A stretch of 64,000 nucleotides of DNA, from assembly GCA_963969495.1 (NCBI GenBank), contig OZ018318.1, forward strand, positions 99,758,641 through 99,822,640. The letters run 5' to 3'. Below, piece by piece: positions 10,373 through 21,118 of this stretch. Every line of letters starts with the position of its first letter. The stretch's first letter is position 1. The notes under the pieces are model-generated. The model ran no database searches. It worked only from the letters and a program-made list of their open reading frames with translations, and had not been told where the DNA came from. The stretch is from Ceratothoa steindachneri (lineage: Eukaryota > Arthropoda > Malacostraca > Isopoda > Cymothoidae). Both the position numbers and the translations under genes were made by a program.

Positions 10373-13300
10373 CAGAGCTTGGCGTTGCGGCAACGAGTTG
10401 CGACCTTGCGACTTTGCCACACTATGAATGTCGAAGTCGCAAAGTCGAAAGTCACAAACGTTTTGAAAGAGGACTAAGCAAAGTCGCACCACCAATTTTC
10501 CGCGACTTTGAATAGGAACAAAGACGACTTTTTAAAAAGAAATTGCCGCGGCTGTTTAAAGCCCAATTTGGCTAAAAATGTCAAATTTGAGTTGGTAACA
10601 ACTAACTTTATTTTTATCTGATTTTTAACTCTTCCTTTAACGATCAATTAAATTCTTCATATTATATGAGACTGAAGTTACATGAAACTATCTAAACGTA
10701 CCAAAAAAAACGTTTGTCACTCTGAATTTTACTATAAATTAGTAAAATTACAAACACTTTTCAGGCGTGAACCAAGTTTTAAATCTGTCTTGTCAGTTAA
10801 AAACGTTCGAGAATATGTTATGCCTTGTGGCGTTCATCGTGCGAATTAATCTCATTTTCTCTTATTTTAATATTTGCTTATACTTTTCTTGTGGCTAAGA
10901 CGAAAGGATTAGTGTGAAGTGTAAGAAGTAATTAAAATCTAACAGCATTTTACCTTTAACATGCCTAAAATTAAACAATATAAGTCAAATTTGGACCATC
11001 GTACGTAGACTAGGCCTTGATTCTAACTTAAAATATCATAGTGATATAGCCTATTAAACTCACATGGTTTTATCTTTCTTTAAATACATTAGGCTATCCT
11101 ATTAGGTTAGAAAATCTTGATTGTTTAGTAACTTAAACCGCTAAAGGTTAAGAGTGATGTCCTTCGCCGGTCTGAATCTCTTATTTCATCATTTCTTTCT
11201 TTCCGATGCCACCCCGCGAGTGGTTGTAGCATGGGGGTTTTTCACTAACTTTCTTTTTGTGGCTTTTATTGCAGCTTAATTTATTATTAGTTACTGAAAA
11301 TTCTTGTTATTTTTTGTTCTTTTACAGATTGGACAAACTGAGACATAGACATGGATAATTTTGTGACAATGAGCCGGGATAGGAACAGGAGTTTTTCTGG
11401 CGACAGTGCAATCATTAGTAACTTCAGGAGCAGCACTCCTATGCTAAGTGAGATCAGTGACAGGGATAGCCACATGCTTTTTTTTATACCTGAGACTGAC
11501 CGTGGAGGATGAGGAGATTGGGGAGGCTGGCGACCAGAGCCCCAGGAGGGCTGTAAGGAAGCCGTCAAGGAGCTAAAAAGCTGCTTAGAGACTCCAGAGG
11601 TAAGAAAATTGCCGCGCCGCTATTGTCATTGAAACATTTCTATCTCTTTCAGTTTCTATGTATTTGATAAATTTGTGAAGACTGATGAGAAGGTGGATGG
11701 GAAGTCTCTTAGGAAGATCTACAATGGCCTTGATAAGTGCCAACATCCTGGCTGCAAAGTCAAGAAGGAGTTTACCTACAGCACCCACACCAGGAACCAC
11801 CTCAAGCAGCATTACAAGAATGTAAGTTTAAATAATTAGCTAAGTTTACAATAATTAATTTGCACCGCTAGTCCTGCTACTTTATGCAAGTTTAGCAAAG
11901 AAAATTAAAAATTTTATTGCAAAGTTGGAAGTTAATATTTTATATCAGATGCACAAGGACCAGCTCCCTCAGCTCTTTGCCTCCATTGAGAGGCTCAACA
12001 AGCGCGGCCGCTCCCAGTCAAGGAGAGTGTGGCCCGCATGAGGCGCCAGATGTGCTTGGAGGAGAGCTTTAGGGCTAAGTTCAACCAGGAGAGGGCCAGG
12101 CAGTGTTACACCAGGTGAAAAAATTCAGAGAAATAATAGTAGCTATTTTAACCTTATTTTCTTAACTAATAAAATAGCGTCTTAGCGCATTGATGTTTTA
12201 AAACATTTTTATTTAAAATTTAAAATATATTAATTTACATATTTCACCTATAGGTGGTTCATTAAGACAATGACGCTACTGGCTGTAGCTGACCATCCCA
12301 GCACCAAAAAGATGTTCTACCTCGTCAACCCTAAGTTCCAGCCCACCTCCAGGAGGACTGTGGACAGGGGCATTGATAAGCTGATGGAAAGGGGAAGGAC
12401 TCAGGTGGCCAACCTGCTCTTCCACCAGAAGTGGCTGGCCCCTACTGCCGACAGCTGAACCGCCCACAACAGGGCCTTCTTGGGGATGACAGTCTAATGG
12501 ATTGACAGAGACGACCTCAAGAGGCTCCATGCAACTCTAGCGTGCAAGGAGGTGAAGATAAGAAAATTAAAAAGTTAAATTCTGTCATTCTTTACCTGAG
12601 GCGCTAAAAACTATAAGGGGGCCGCCAAAAGAAAACTAAAGTCTAAAGTGGTGACTAGGTACTATTATAAAATTTAAATTTAGCATAATAAATTGTTGGC
12701 GATTATATAAAGTTGGATTTTGTAAGTTTCTGATAGCTTATTTAAATAAAATGTTTTATTTCTACAAATGGAACTCCCTCTATGATCGTGTGGTGGTCCT
12801 GCTGGAGGTTCTGAATGTTAGTGACCAGCTGGATGCCATCAACACCACCCTGATCAACCAACCCACGTTGGGGGGGAGGGTCTCCTATCACAGAGGTGGA
12901 CATCCAGGTAAGCATAAAGTAACGCGCTAATAGCGATCGCTATTTTAATATTTTTTTTTTTAGAAATGAAATTGTTCTAAGTTTAATTATATAAGCTTAG
13001 TTAACTAAACAATATATTAATGTTCATTTTCGATGTGCTCAAAGAGTATAAGCTGGTGATGAGGCCTGTGGTGCAGTGCCTGGACATGCTTCAGGGGAAG
13101 AGAAAAGCCTACATGGGCACCCTCCTCCACAGCCTCTGGTTGATGAAGGCCAGCCTGGAGGAGCAGAGCCAGAATGCGACCTGGTGTATGCCAGGTTCCT
13201 GGTGCAGGCCCTCCTCAGGGGCTATGAAAAGATGTTGGGCCACCTCTGTTAGAATGGCGACCTCCTTGTGGCCACAGCCGTCCCCCCAACCTCCCCCCAA

Positions 13301-14043
13301 AGGCCCTGAAGAGCACTGCCCCTCACAAGGTGAAGGAGATCAGGAAAACGATCGCCAGTGAGCTAAGGGCCGTCATCAAGTCCAAGGAGTAGGAGGAGCA
13401 GCAGCAGCAGCGTCAGCCTAGCCAGCAGAAGTGCAGGAACCCCAGGACTTTGACTCCTGCCTCTTCAACAAGTTGATTGCTAGAAGCCTGGCCAACCAGC
13501 AACAGAATGTGAGTGAGGTCCTGAGGAAGTCCATGGAGGAGTGAGTGCCACTTAAAGGCGAGCTGGCCTGGTCCCTCTTTCCCTACCAGCAAAGGGAGGT
13601 GTGGGTGGATTTATTCATTAAGTACAATACCGCCCTCCCCAGCTCTGCAGCTGTGGAGAGACTATTTAACACGGCAGGGGACGACCTCAGGGCCAAGAGG
13701 TCCTCCCTGGATGAGATCAACTTTGAGGAGCTTGTGTTCCTCAAAGGGAACATGAACCTCCTGGAGGAGAAGATGGGCCAGGAGGACATAGAGGAGGGGC
13801 AGGATGACCTTAAGATATTAGTTTAGTCTCTATTTTAATTAAAAAATAATGCTAAATATGTGTTTTTCTGCCTTATAAAAGCATATTTCTGTTATCGCGC
13901 TAAAGTTTACTTTGTAATTTAGCGGAGTCGCAACGGGTAAAAAAAGTCGCAGTCGCAAAGTCGCAAGTCGCAATGAGGGGGGTGGGAATAGAGTTGCAAA
14001 GTCAAAGTTGCACCTGAAAAAATTAAAGTTACGCCCAGCTATG
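10373..14043 (+). mobile_element. hAT-2: intron-bearing hAT element inserted in hAT-1
   Basis: The ends CAGAGCTTGGCGT (10373) and, inverted, CATAGCTGGGCGT (ending 14043) form short terminal repeats. Subterminal arrays of the gtcgcaaagtcg-type motif occur at both ends (10396-10520 and 13925-14020). The flanking octamers caaatcaa (10365-10372) and aaaatcaa (14044-14051) match at 7 of 8 positions. Removing the element restores a continuous hAT-1 reading frame across the junction, which independently confirms both boundaries. Its coding exons are clearly more GC-rich than the surroundings. Confidence 0.92.
11351..13828 (+). pseudogene. hAT-2 BED-finger transposase with about six exons
   Basis: Exon 1 starts MDNFVTMSRDRNRSFSG (ATG 11351). 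Exon 2 (11653-11820, donor gtaagt) encodes a BED-type finger with CQHPGC and NHLKQHYKN. Exon 3 is 11949-12114 and exon 4 begins at 12254 (RWFIKTMTLLAVADHPST...). Exon 4 reaches the TTDcW-like catalytic region, where Trp is now TGA (ADS-stop-TAHNRAFLGMTV) and a second stop precedes WIDRDD. Exon 5 ends at 12907. The last exon encodes KEYKLVMRPVVQCLDMLQGK and the dimerisation domain FIKYNTALPSSAAVERLF. Splice sites at 11821, 12115 and 12908 are canonical. Frameshifts in exons 1, 3, 5 and 6 plus the two stops make it inactive. Confidence 0.85.
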
Positions 14044-14519
14044 AAAATCAAGTCATTTTTAGAAGCAGAATTTATTAAAGGTTTCATGTTGGATGATGTC
14101 AGTGTTGTGTGTCCTGAAGGTTAAGTCGAAAGTAGAAGCCATATATCTGTCACGAAGAACTATTGTTCGTCGCATTGATATAACTGCAGTGAATATTTAA
14201 GAACAGCTCCTAGTATCCAGTGGTAGTTTTCAGTGGTTTTCTCTTGCTCTATATGAGAGTACTGATATTCAGGATATTGCTGTTACTCATTTACATCAGA
14301 GGAATTGACAAAAACTTTGAAATAATAGAGATTGGTATCTATGGACTCTCTCAAAGACACTGTGACTGGATTTTTTTTTACAAGTGTTATTAACAGTTTA
14401 ATCAGGTCCGGATTAAGCCCGGATAACTGGCAATATTACAACTGATGACGCTCCTTCACTCACAGGTAAAAATTGTGGCCTTGTGAGTTGATGAATGATA
14501 AAATCAAAGAAGATTTTTT

Positions 14520-14570
14520 TTTATAGTAATTCCTCTGGGCATTCCTATAATAAAAACCTTCTGGGAAACT

Positions 14571-14657
<87 letters not shown>

Positions 14658-15495
14658 TCGTTTATTATGTATAAAATTCAATTCTTTTGTCATTTAAATA
14701 ATTCATGCAATCCTTTAACTTTGTTAATTTAATCATTCATTTATTTTACTCTAACTTTGTCAATTTAATCTTTCAATTTATTTACTTCAACTTTTGTAAA
14801 TTAAATCATTTTATGTTAAACTTAATAATTAATTAATTTATTTATTTTATTGTCAATTCAATTAACGTATACTGTTCCAAACAACATCTCTTAAATTTCA
14901 TACACAAACAAACAAACACACGTTCCCAGCTCGATCAAAAGAGCACGCTATTCTGCCCACTCGACTCGCTGCTTTCTTCATATAAAGGTCGGTAACCATT
15001 CCTTCTACAATTATTCGTTTACCTCCAAACAAATCATACTGAGCTAATTCCACTCTCACATTCTTTGCAAACGACCATCCGAGAGTAAGTCCTAATTATA
15101 TTTACTTCTCATTGCAGCCCCAATTCAGTCCATTATATGTAGATACTCTAAATTACTACACATTTACTCAACATCAAAGATACTCTATATTATTACTATT
15201 TTATTATTTACTCTATTATTCACTCTATATTATTTCACCATATTATTCACCATATTTACTTAACCTACTTATCTCATTTTACATTCGTTGATTTTATGAA
15301 TATATTTATATTTGTGTAATTGTCTTTCTTAACGCCCAAGTCATTATTCCAAAATTTACTTCGCTGTCGCATTAGGCCTAAAGCTAACGGCAGACATATT
15401 CAATCAAACAAAATTTATGGTTATGGTTTTCGAAACGCTATCTAGGCTGATTTATTAACCGAAGATAAATCACATTGATAACCATACACTATATT
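14520..15495. other. AT-rich insertion inside hAT-1 with (TA)n tract
   Basis: The hAT-1 homology stops after the GKNCGLV segment and resumes at CIIDQESFCK. The block in between has no coding similarity. It starts with about 40 TA units (14573-14655) and continues with A/T-rich simple DNA. It is probably an unrecognised non-coding insertion. No terminal repeats were found. Confidence 0.5.
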
Positions 15496-17131
15496 TTCAA
15501 TGCACAGTACGTTATCTTTTCCCTGCATTATAGATCAAGAAAGCTTCTGTAAGTTTTCTTTAGAACTCAAACATGTCATGGCTCCAGTGGTGCGTATAGT
15601 GAATTCAATAAGAGCACGGAGATTGAAACACAGACAATTCCGAAATTTCTTGGAAGAGATCAAAGTTTATTTTACTGATGTTCTCTACCACATAAAGGTC
15701 CGTTGGTTGAACATGGGAAAAGTACTAGAGAAGGTGTGGGACCTATAAGTGGGGACTATTATGTTTTTCAATATGAAAGATATCTCTTGTGATTGTGCAA
15801 AGGAAATGCAGAGGGAGGAATGTGTTTCTTATTTTGCATTTGTTGTAGACACAATGAAAAACCTGAATGAGCTAAACACAAAACTACAAGGCAAAAGTAT
15901 ATATTTCTCATGAATTGAGCTTGGAAGTGAAAGCCTTCCAATCAGAACTTGAATTTTTTGCCAATCAGCTTAATGAGCAAAGCTTTGTTCATTTTTCTCT
16001 GCTGAAAACACGAGCTGTCACACAAGCATTATCAGATAAATAGTTACCGTTGTTGGCTTTAAAATAGGAATTTATCAAAAGATTTGCTGATATCAAGGCA
16101 GGTGAAGGACAGTTTGATTTGCTCAGGTCATCTTTTGCCTCTGATATTGAAACAACTACTGAAAAAATGCAGATAGAACTGATTGATTTGCAAGCTGACA
16201 ACCCTTTGAAGAGGACGTTTGAAAGTAAATTACTTATCGAGTTTTATGCATCTCCGCACTCAGAAAAGTTTCAAAATCTTAAAAAAAAATGCAAGAAAGA
16301 TGTTTGTGTTATTTACATCAACTTATGTTTGTTGATGCTCCGTCACCAAGGCCTTCAGGTATCGGGATATTTTCTGTATTCAGCAGCTTCTTACTCAGAA
16401 ATCTACGAGAGCGTCTTCTCCCAAGGGTCTGTCACCACCTCTGACAGGTCCCCATCTGAACACAAGCCTTTGGGACTTCGAATAGCAGATCTCGTTCTTC
16501 ATTTAATTCCTCGCAATTCAGTCCTGTCCTTCTCGTTCCTGTTCGTCCCCCGTTGGATATTCCCTTTATCAAACATTTACATGTCTCTCTTTGACATGCG
16601 GAAGTTTCTGATTGACTCGTGTGTGGCGCGTGCTATTTTCATTGAACATAAGACATCACACACTTCATCATGTCATCTCTTCACAGGCAGGTCAAAAACG
16701 GAAGATCATGTGGGTGATACTTTGGTCTCATCAGAGTCTATAGTCTCCGAGTCCTTACTATGTGCAGCTTCCATTTTTACCGCCGAGCTTTATTAGCCCT
16801 ACGTCTTTTAACCACCTTGTATTTTACTGCTTTGCGGATTCTATAGATTCGAGGAGCGTATTATACGTTCTTTGTTGTTTGACGTCTGACCATCCTCTTG
16901 TCTCCAAAATACATTCTTATTGCATTCCTAGTCATATCAGATTCCCGGGTAACGAGGGTGACGACGAAGAGGCTCGAATTGCGACTACTCGAATACCGAC
17001 TTGCTGCATTTTGCCATATCGTGACTTTTATCTTATTACGGACTACATTCAGTCATGGGAGAGGGGGGGGGGTGCATTAGGGTGATGCAAAATGTAGGTC
17101 AATTTTTTTTTTTTTTAGAAACCCCAAGATA

Positions 17132-18041
17132 CGAGGGGCAGTCAATAAGTTTTGCGAATCGGTAGGGCGAAACAGAGGAAGGGGGATGGCCGTTTGTGGA
17201 GGTGTTAGGACAAGTAATGACAAGTCAGGACCTGCAGCCGCACGCCCTTGCCTCGTCTATTTAAGAAGCAGTAGCTGTTCGCAGATCGTCAGTCACAAGT
17301 TTTTCAACAATGGAGAAGGTTGAGCACCGCGCAGTGATCAAATTTTTGACCAAGGAAGGCAAGAATGCAAAAGAGATCCATGAACGCATGGTTGCAGTGT
17401 ACACCGACACTGCCCCTTCCTATGCAACCATTGCTCGCTGGAATAGGGAGTTCCGCCATGGTCGTGAGTCCCTTGAAGATGACCCCCGTCCAGGACGCCC
17501 GTCAGACGTGACCAACGAGGACAATGTGGCCCGTGTGGAGAGGAGGATCCTCGAAAATCGAGCGAAAACTTGGAATCTCACATGGAAGTGTTATCAACAT
17601 CATCCACGACAATTTGGCCATTACCAAGATCTCTGCCCGTTGGGGCCCTAGAAACCTCACGCCCCATGATCGACTTCAACGTCATCAAAGTCCACAAGGC
17701 CAGAGTTGCACAAACTGCCCTTCGCGAGTGCGGATTCGAGAAGCTTAACCATCCCTCCTACAGTCCAGATCTGGCCCCTATCAACTACTTTTTATTCCGC
17801 CAGCTCAAGGCTGCATTGCGTGGACGCCGGTTTGGGGACGATGAAGATGTCCAGCTCGCCGTCCAGGAGTGGATTGAACAGCAGTCGGGATATTTCTGGT
17901 TGTTGGAAATTCGAAGCCTCAGGGACAAGTGGCGCAAGTGCATTGAAGTCGAGGGTAGTTATATTGAAAAAATAATAAAACACTTCTCCTCATATCTCGT
18001 TTCCTTATATCCGAATTGCAAAACTTATTCACCGCCCCTCG
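17132..18041 (+). mobile_element. mariner element, internally deleted, TA target
   Basis: The terminal inverted repeats are nearly identical over about 30 bases: cgaggggcagtcaataag at the left and cgaggggcggtgaataag read inward from the right. TA dinucleotides flank the element at 17130-17131 and 18042-18043. At 910 bp it is shorter than the usual roughly 1.3 kb, in line with loss of the middle of the transposase gene. Its ends are much better preserved than the surrounding element, so it is the most recent insertion at this site. Confidence 0.97.
17310..17975 (+). pseudogene. mariner transposase, central catalytic region deleted
   Basis: The N-terminal helix-turn-helix DNA-binding half is well preserved: MEKVEHRAVIKFLTKEGKNA, YATIARWNREFRHGRESLED and DDPRPGRPSD. 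A frameshift follows near 17565, then SVINIIHDNLAITKISARW and PRNLTPHDRLQRH. The sequence then jumps to HKARVAQTALRECGFEKLNH, SYSPDLAPINYFLFRQLKAA and RDKWRKCIEVEG. The jump removes the first catalytic Asp and most of the second DNA-binding loop motif. The third Asp (SPDLAP) survives. Mariner transposases excise and reinsert at TA dinucleotides, but this copy cannot do so on its own. Confidence 0.93.
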
Positions 18042-18623
18042 TACCATCTCAAATGAATTTGTGTTATATAAAAAATGACCCTTGCTAAATTTCATTTCAA
18101 AATTCAAATATCTTAAGGTCGCGCCCACTCTTTGAAAATTTGCTGATTTTCAAGACACCCAGGAGGTATCAGCAAGTGTCTCATACTTTTTTTCAAGTGG
18201 AAGTTCCCCAGGAGGCCTATTATACCACTTTCTTTCATTTATTACATCATGATTCAGATTAAACTTGATATAGTTTTTTATATCAAATTTACATCTTACT
18301 CTTTATAAGATATATTAGTGCTTTTTTGTTTTATGTGTTACCTTCTTTCCGTAATTTGATACAACTTACAACAAATAATGGTTCTGTGTTCATCATTAGT
18401 GAGAATTTTGTTGCAATTTTCTATCAGTTTTACTCTTCTTTCAGCAATGTCATTAACAACTGCCATGTGGTTAACAACATTTTTTGCCCCTCAAAAACTC
18501 TCTTCTTGAGGCTAATCTTCCACCGGTTTGTCCAAAAAGGAAGATTATAAACTCATTATCTCGAAGAAGAACATTGTATTAGTAGTAACAAAATCTTGAA
18601 TTTTCTTCTTTTCCACAGTTTCA

Positions 18624-20481
18624 CTATCTACTTGTATTTTCTTTGGTGGATCTGGGTCTGATGGTGTTGTAAGAGCTTCTTTCATTTATTTGTTTTGTCT
18701 CATGACTGATTTCATTGTCAAAGAAAGCCATAGTAACTAACTCTTCTGACAAAAACAACAAATGATTCTTCCATTTTTGAAAAACTCTGCTAGCTAGTTC
18801 TTCATTTATACTTGTGCAATTTTTAAGACTCTTGGGTAGGCACAAATCATTACGTGGAACATTTGCAGCACTGGAAGCAGAGAACCTATGTTTGATATAA
18901 ATTGAAGCAGAAAACCAACAAACTTCCCTCAGACCTTTCTCTTGTTTTGCTGTTATTTTTAATTGCTTTTTGAACATAAAGATTTTTCTCGAATATATCA
19001 GCTTCGTCATCCAACGTGCTCTGTGGTAAGCGCCTGGTTTCTTGAAATTTATTCCGTTGGATGGAGTGCCGTCTAGCAAGATTATTATCAGTTCTAAAAG
19101 CTCTTCATAATCATCACGAGGTTGCTGTTCACTCAGTTGTTTGGATGCAAAAGCAATCATTTCTTCCTTTTCTTGCTGGGGAAAGTTTTCTAATAAATCT
19201 AATGATTTCAACTCCAGTGTGTTCCAGTTTGATTTAAATCGCTTGAATACCTCAATGTTAGGACCTGAAGATGGTTGTAATGTATGGGCCACCGCTGCTT
19301 CTAAGAGGATTTTTAAAATATGGTGCCTTCAAGGAACCCATAACAAATCTTTTCCATATTTTGTTCGATTAGGACACAAGCTCTATATTTACCCCCTGTG
19401 TTTGATGTTTGTTGTATCAAAGCACATTCCTTTTACCTTCCATGTTTAATTCCAATCACAAATTTCTGTATATACAGCAGTTGCAGTGTTTTTGTCCGTT
19501 CCATGATCTATCTTTGTTACTCCAAGCAGTTGTGTTGCTTCACTACCAGATATTAGAACTGGAAGACGATCAAATACTTCTTCCCCAGTAATGTCTTCTA
19601 AAAGCTTGCCATCCCAATGTACAATCAATAGTTTGTCAGTCTCAAAGCTTCTAGTAATATTTTCACTTATCTTTTTTCTTCCGTGCTGTCTTGCTCTACG
19701 AAGGATGGAGTAGCTTACGCTGTAATCATCAGGATTTTTCCCCACATTTGATATAGCTGGAATAAGAATTAGAGAGGCAGATCGATCACTGACTTTAGAC
19801 ACATCTAATGCAGATGGTAGATTTTCATTAATAATTTTTTTCTTCTTTCTTGGTGGCCCTTGTTTAGATATTGAAGGTTGGTTTAGATCAATCACTTCTG
19901 CCCTTGCTATTGCGTCACTGCTGGAAGCATTATTGCTGGCACTGCTGTCTTCTAGAACTACAGTTTCATCTATATAACTTTATTGACGAATACGCAACTT
20001 TTCTAAAGATGTTTGCTTCTAATTCTCGGCGCTTTTTATCTTCCTCATCTACTCACATGAACCTACCTTTACCACCTTCTCTCTGTAAATGTAGAAATTC
20101 TCTATCTTCTTCAATAGTTATTAGTTCATCAGCCTTGTCATACACAATGTCAAATAATTGACACAAACTTTCCCTCCATTTTTTGTCTTTTGATATTGAA
20201 AACTTTGATTTCTTTCCTTTGCTCTTTTTCAACATTTGCCACCCATCGTGCAATTTGTTTAGTTTCTTTACAGCATTACATTTCTGTGTTATTGGTATTG
20301 TTGCCTTCTGCCAAACGTTCGTCACATCATTAACAGTTGAAGCTTTTCTAACGGTTTCGCTTTTATAATTTCTGTAATTGATGAATAAGGAAAGTACTTC
20401 TTTATTTGATGGCAACATACTTTGATTTAATGTATCAATTTGTTGGACATTTAGCCATACATCAGTTGTGCTTCGTGGCAT
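18624..20481 (-). pseudogene. Transposase-like protein of an unnamed invertebrate family
   Basis: Reading from 20481 the product begins MPRSTTDVWLNVQQIDTLNQ, then passes a Lys/Arg-rich stretch and ILRRARQHGRKKISENITRS. It continues with IVHWDGKLLEDITGEEVFDR, LPVLISGSEATQLLG, GMCFDTTNI, DLLWVP-RHHILKILLEAA, PRDDYEELLELIIILLDGTP, PGAYHRARWMTKLIYSRKIF and LSEELVTMAFFDNEIS. From memory this order matches a widespread uncharacterised family in bivalves, crustaceans and cnidarians. The conserved HWDGK, CFDTT and CRHHI motifs suggest an RNase H-like DDE nuclease, which I infer but cannot prove. There are stops near 20053 and 19446 and a frameshift near 19985. It is flanked by the TAGGGTGATGC repeats, so transposase is the best reading. 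Confidence 0.7.
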
Positions 20482-21118
20482 GCTTATAATTAGACGACAT
20501 AGTAATTAAGAGAAACACACAGTAACACCTCACTCAGACAATGCCAAACAAACACTGAGCTAAGTTTCCTCAGTGCCAGTGTCGTACTGCTCAGTTCATA
20601 CTTACTCCTAGGATTAGGACTCACTAGTAGTATAAAACAGGTCTATATTTTACATGCAATTAACCGTTTTTTTCACTGTATTTTAGTTTAAATTTATACT
20701 AACACTTCCTATATATTTTAACCTGTAAATAGAAAGAAAATTACAAACCTACGGTTTCGCACTCAATTTTCATTTTCTTAAATATTTTTTAAAGAGTGGA
20801 CCCGACCTCTGAATATTATTTATTTTGTCTAAAACTTTGCAGAGATTGTTTTTATAACATACAGAATCATATTAGAGGGTAGCCCCGAAATTCCATGATG
20901 GTCCACTCTTTTGCATCACCCTAGGCTGCATTGATAAGAAGCTGCATTCCGTTAACCCCCTCCGTTAATCTCTTACCATTTTATGCCATGCCACTCCATA
21001 GTCTTTAGAGATTTTAGAGATGTATACTCTGTTTCAAATAATATATAAATAACATATATGATGCATAAATAAACACGGGAATAAATAAATTATAAATAAT
21101 ACATAAAGGGAGGGAGGA

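Larger units (their letters stand above)
9896..16332 (+). mobile_element. hAT-1: old hAT element, interrupted twice
   Basis: The left terminus CAGGGTCGGCAAACTACGGCC at 9896 has a typical hAT end. Transposase fragments follow in order: 10085-10372, 14044-14520, 15495-15750, then 15760-16332. They are separated by the hAT-2 insertion (10373-14043) and an AT-rich block (about 14520-15495). The right terminal repeat was not found. The element stops abruptly near 16332 at a LINE fragment, so it is probably truncated. The candidate left duplication aactagag has no partner. Confidence 0.75.
10085..16332 (+). pseudogene. hAT-1 transposase (ZBED/GTF2IRD2-like hAT family), broken
   Basis: Segments match the hAT group related to vertebrate ZBED5/GTF2IRD2-type proteins. 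SSFLQRNATKASFVLTN leads into NAKQI, which joins across hAT-2 to KSFLEAEFIKGFMLDDVSVV (from 14050). Next comes an FSLAL-YESTDIQD-like stretch (about 14230) corresponding to the first catalytic Asp region, then TTDDAPSLTGKNCGL (about 14445). HCIIHQE-like CIIDQESFCKFS (about 15527) is followed by LKHVMAPVVRIVNSIRARRL, KVRWLN, MQIELIDLQADNPLKRTFES (from 16168) and an FTSTYVC remnant (about 16320). Stops and frameshifts are scattered throughout. The C-terminal dimerisation signature is lost. This is a fossil, not a host gene. Confidence 0.75.
17078..20923 (-). mobile_element. TIR element with unclassified, hAT-like transposase
   Basis: Both ends read TAGGGTGATGCAAAA inward (17078-17092 and complement of 20909-20923), followed by partly matching sequence (tgtaggtcaa versus gagtggacca). 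The flanks are GG-TGCAT on the left (17071-17077) and GGCTGCAT on the right (20924-20931). This is an 8-bp duplication if one base was lost in the G-run on the left. A TAG start and an 8-bp duplication are hAT-like. A mariner sits inside it at 17132-18041, so without that insertion the element is about 2.9 kb. Confidence 0.8.
16333..21010 (+). pseudogene. LINE RNase H region, split by a 3.8-kb DNA transposon
   Basis: Left piece (to about 17077): HTSSCHLFTGRSKTEDHVGD corresponds to the YTDGSK start of a LINE RNase H. SVFTAEL-like ASIFTAELY and DSRSVLYVLC follow, then IPGNEGDDEEA, a counterpart of the VPGHVGIPGNE-A motif. Right piece (from 20924): CIDKKLHSVN, continuing the post-RNase H segment. 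The two join at the hexamer tgcatt, which lies on both sides of the inserted element. The RNase H of I-type LINEs removes the RNA strand during replication. The copy is too broken to work. Confidence 0.65.

Noticed and set aside
9896..16332. hAT-1 as a domesticated host gene of the ZBED5/GTF2IRD2 kind
   Set aside because: Multiple stops, frameshifts and two large insertions leave no usable frame.
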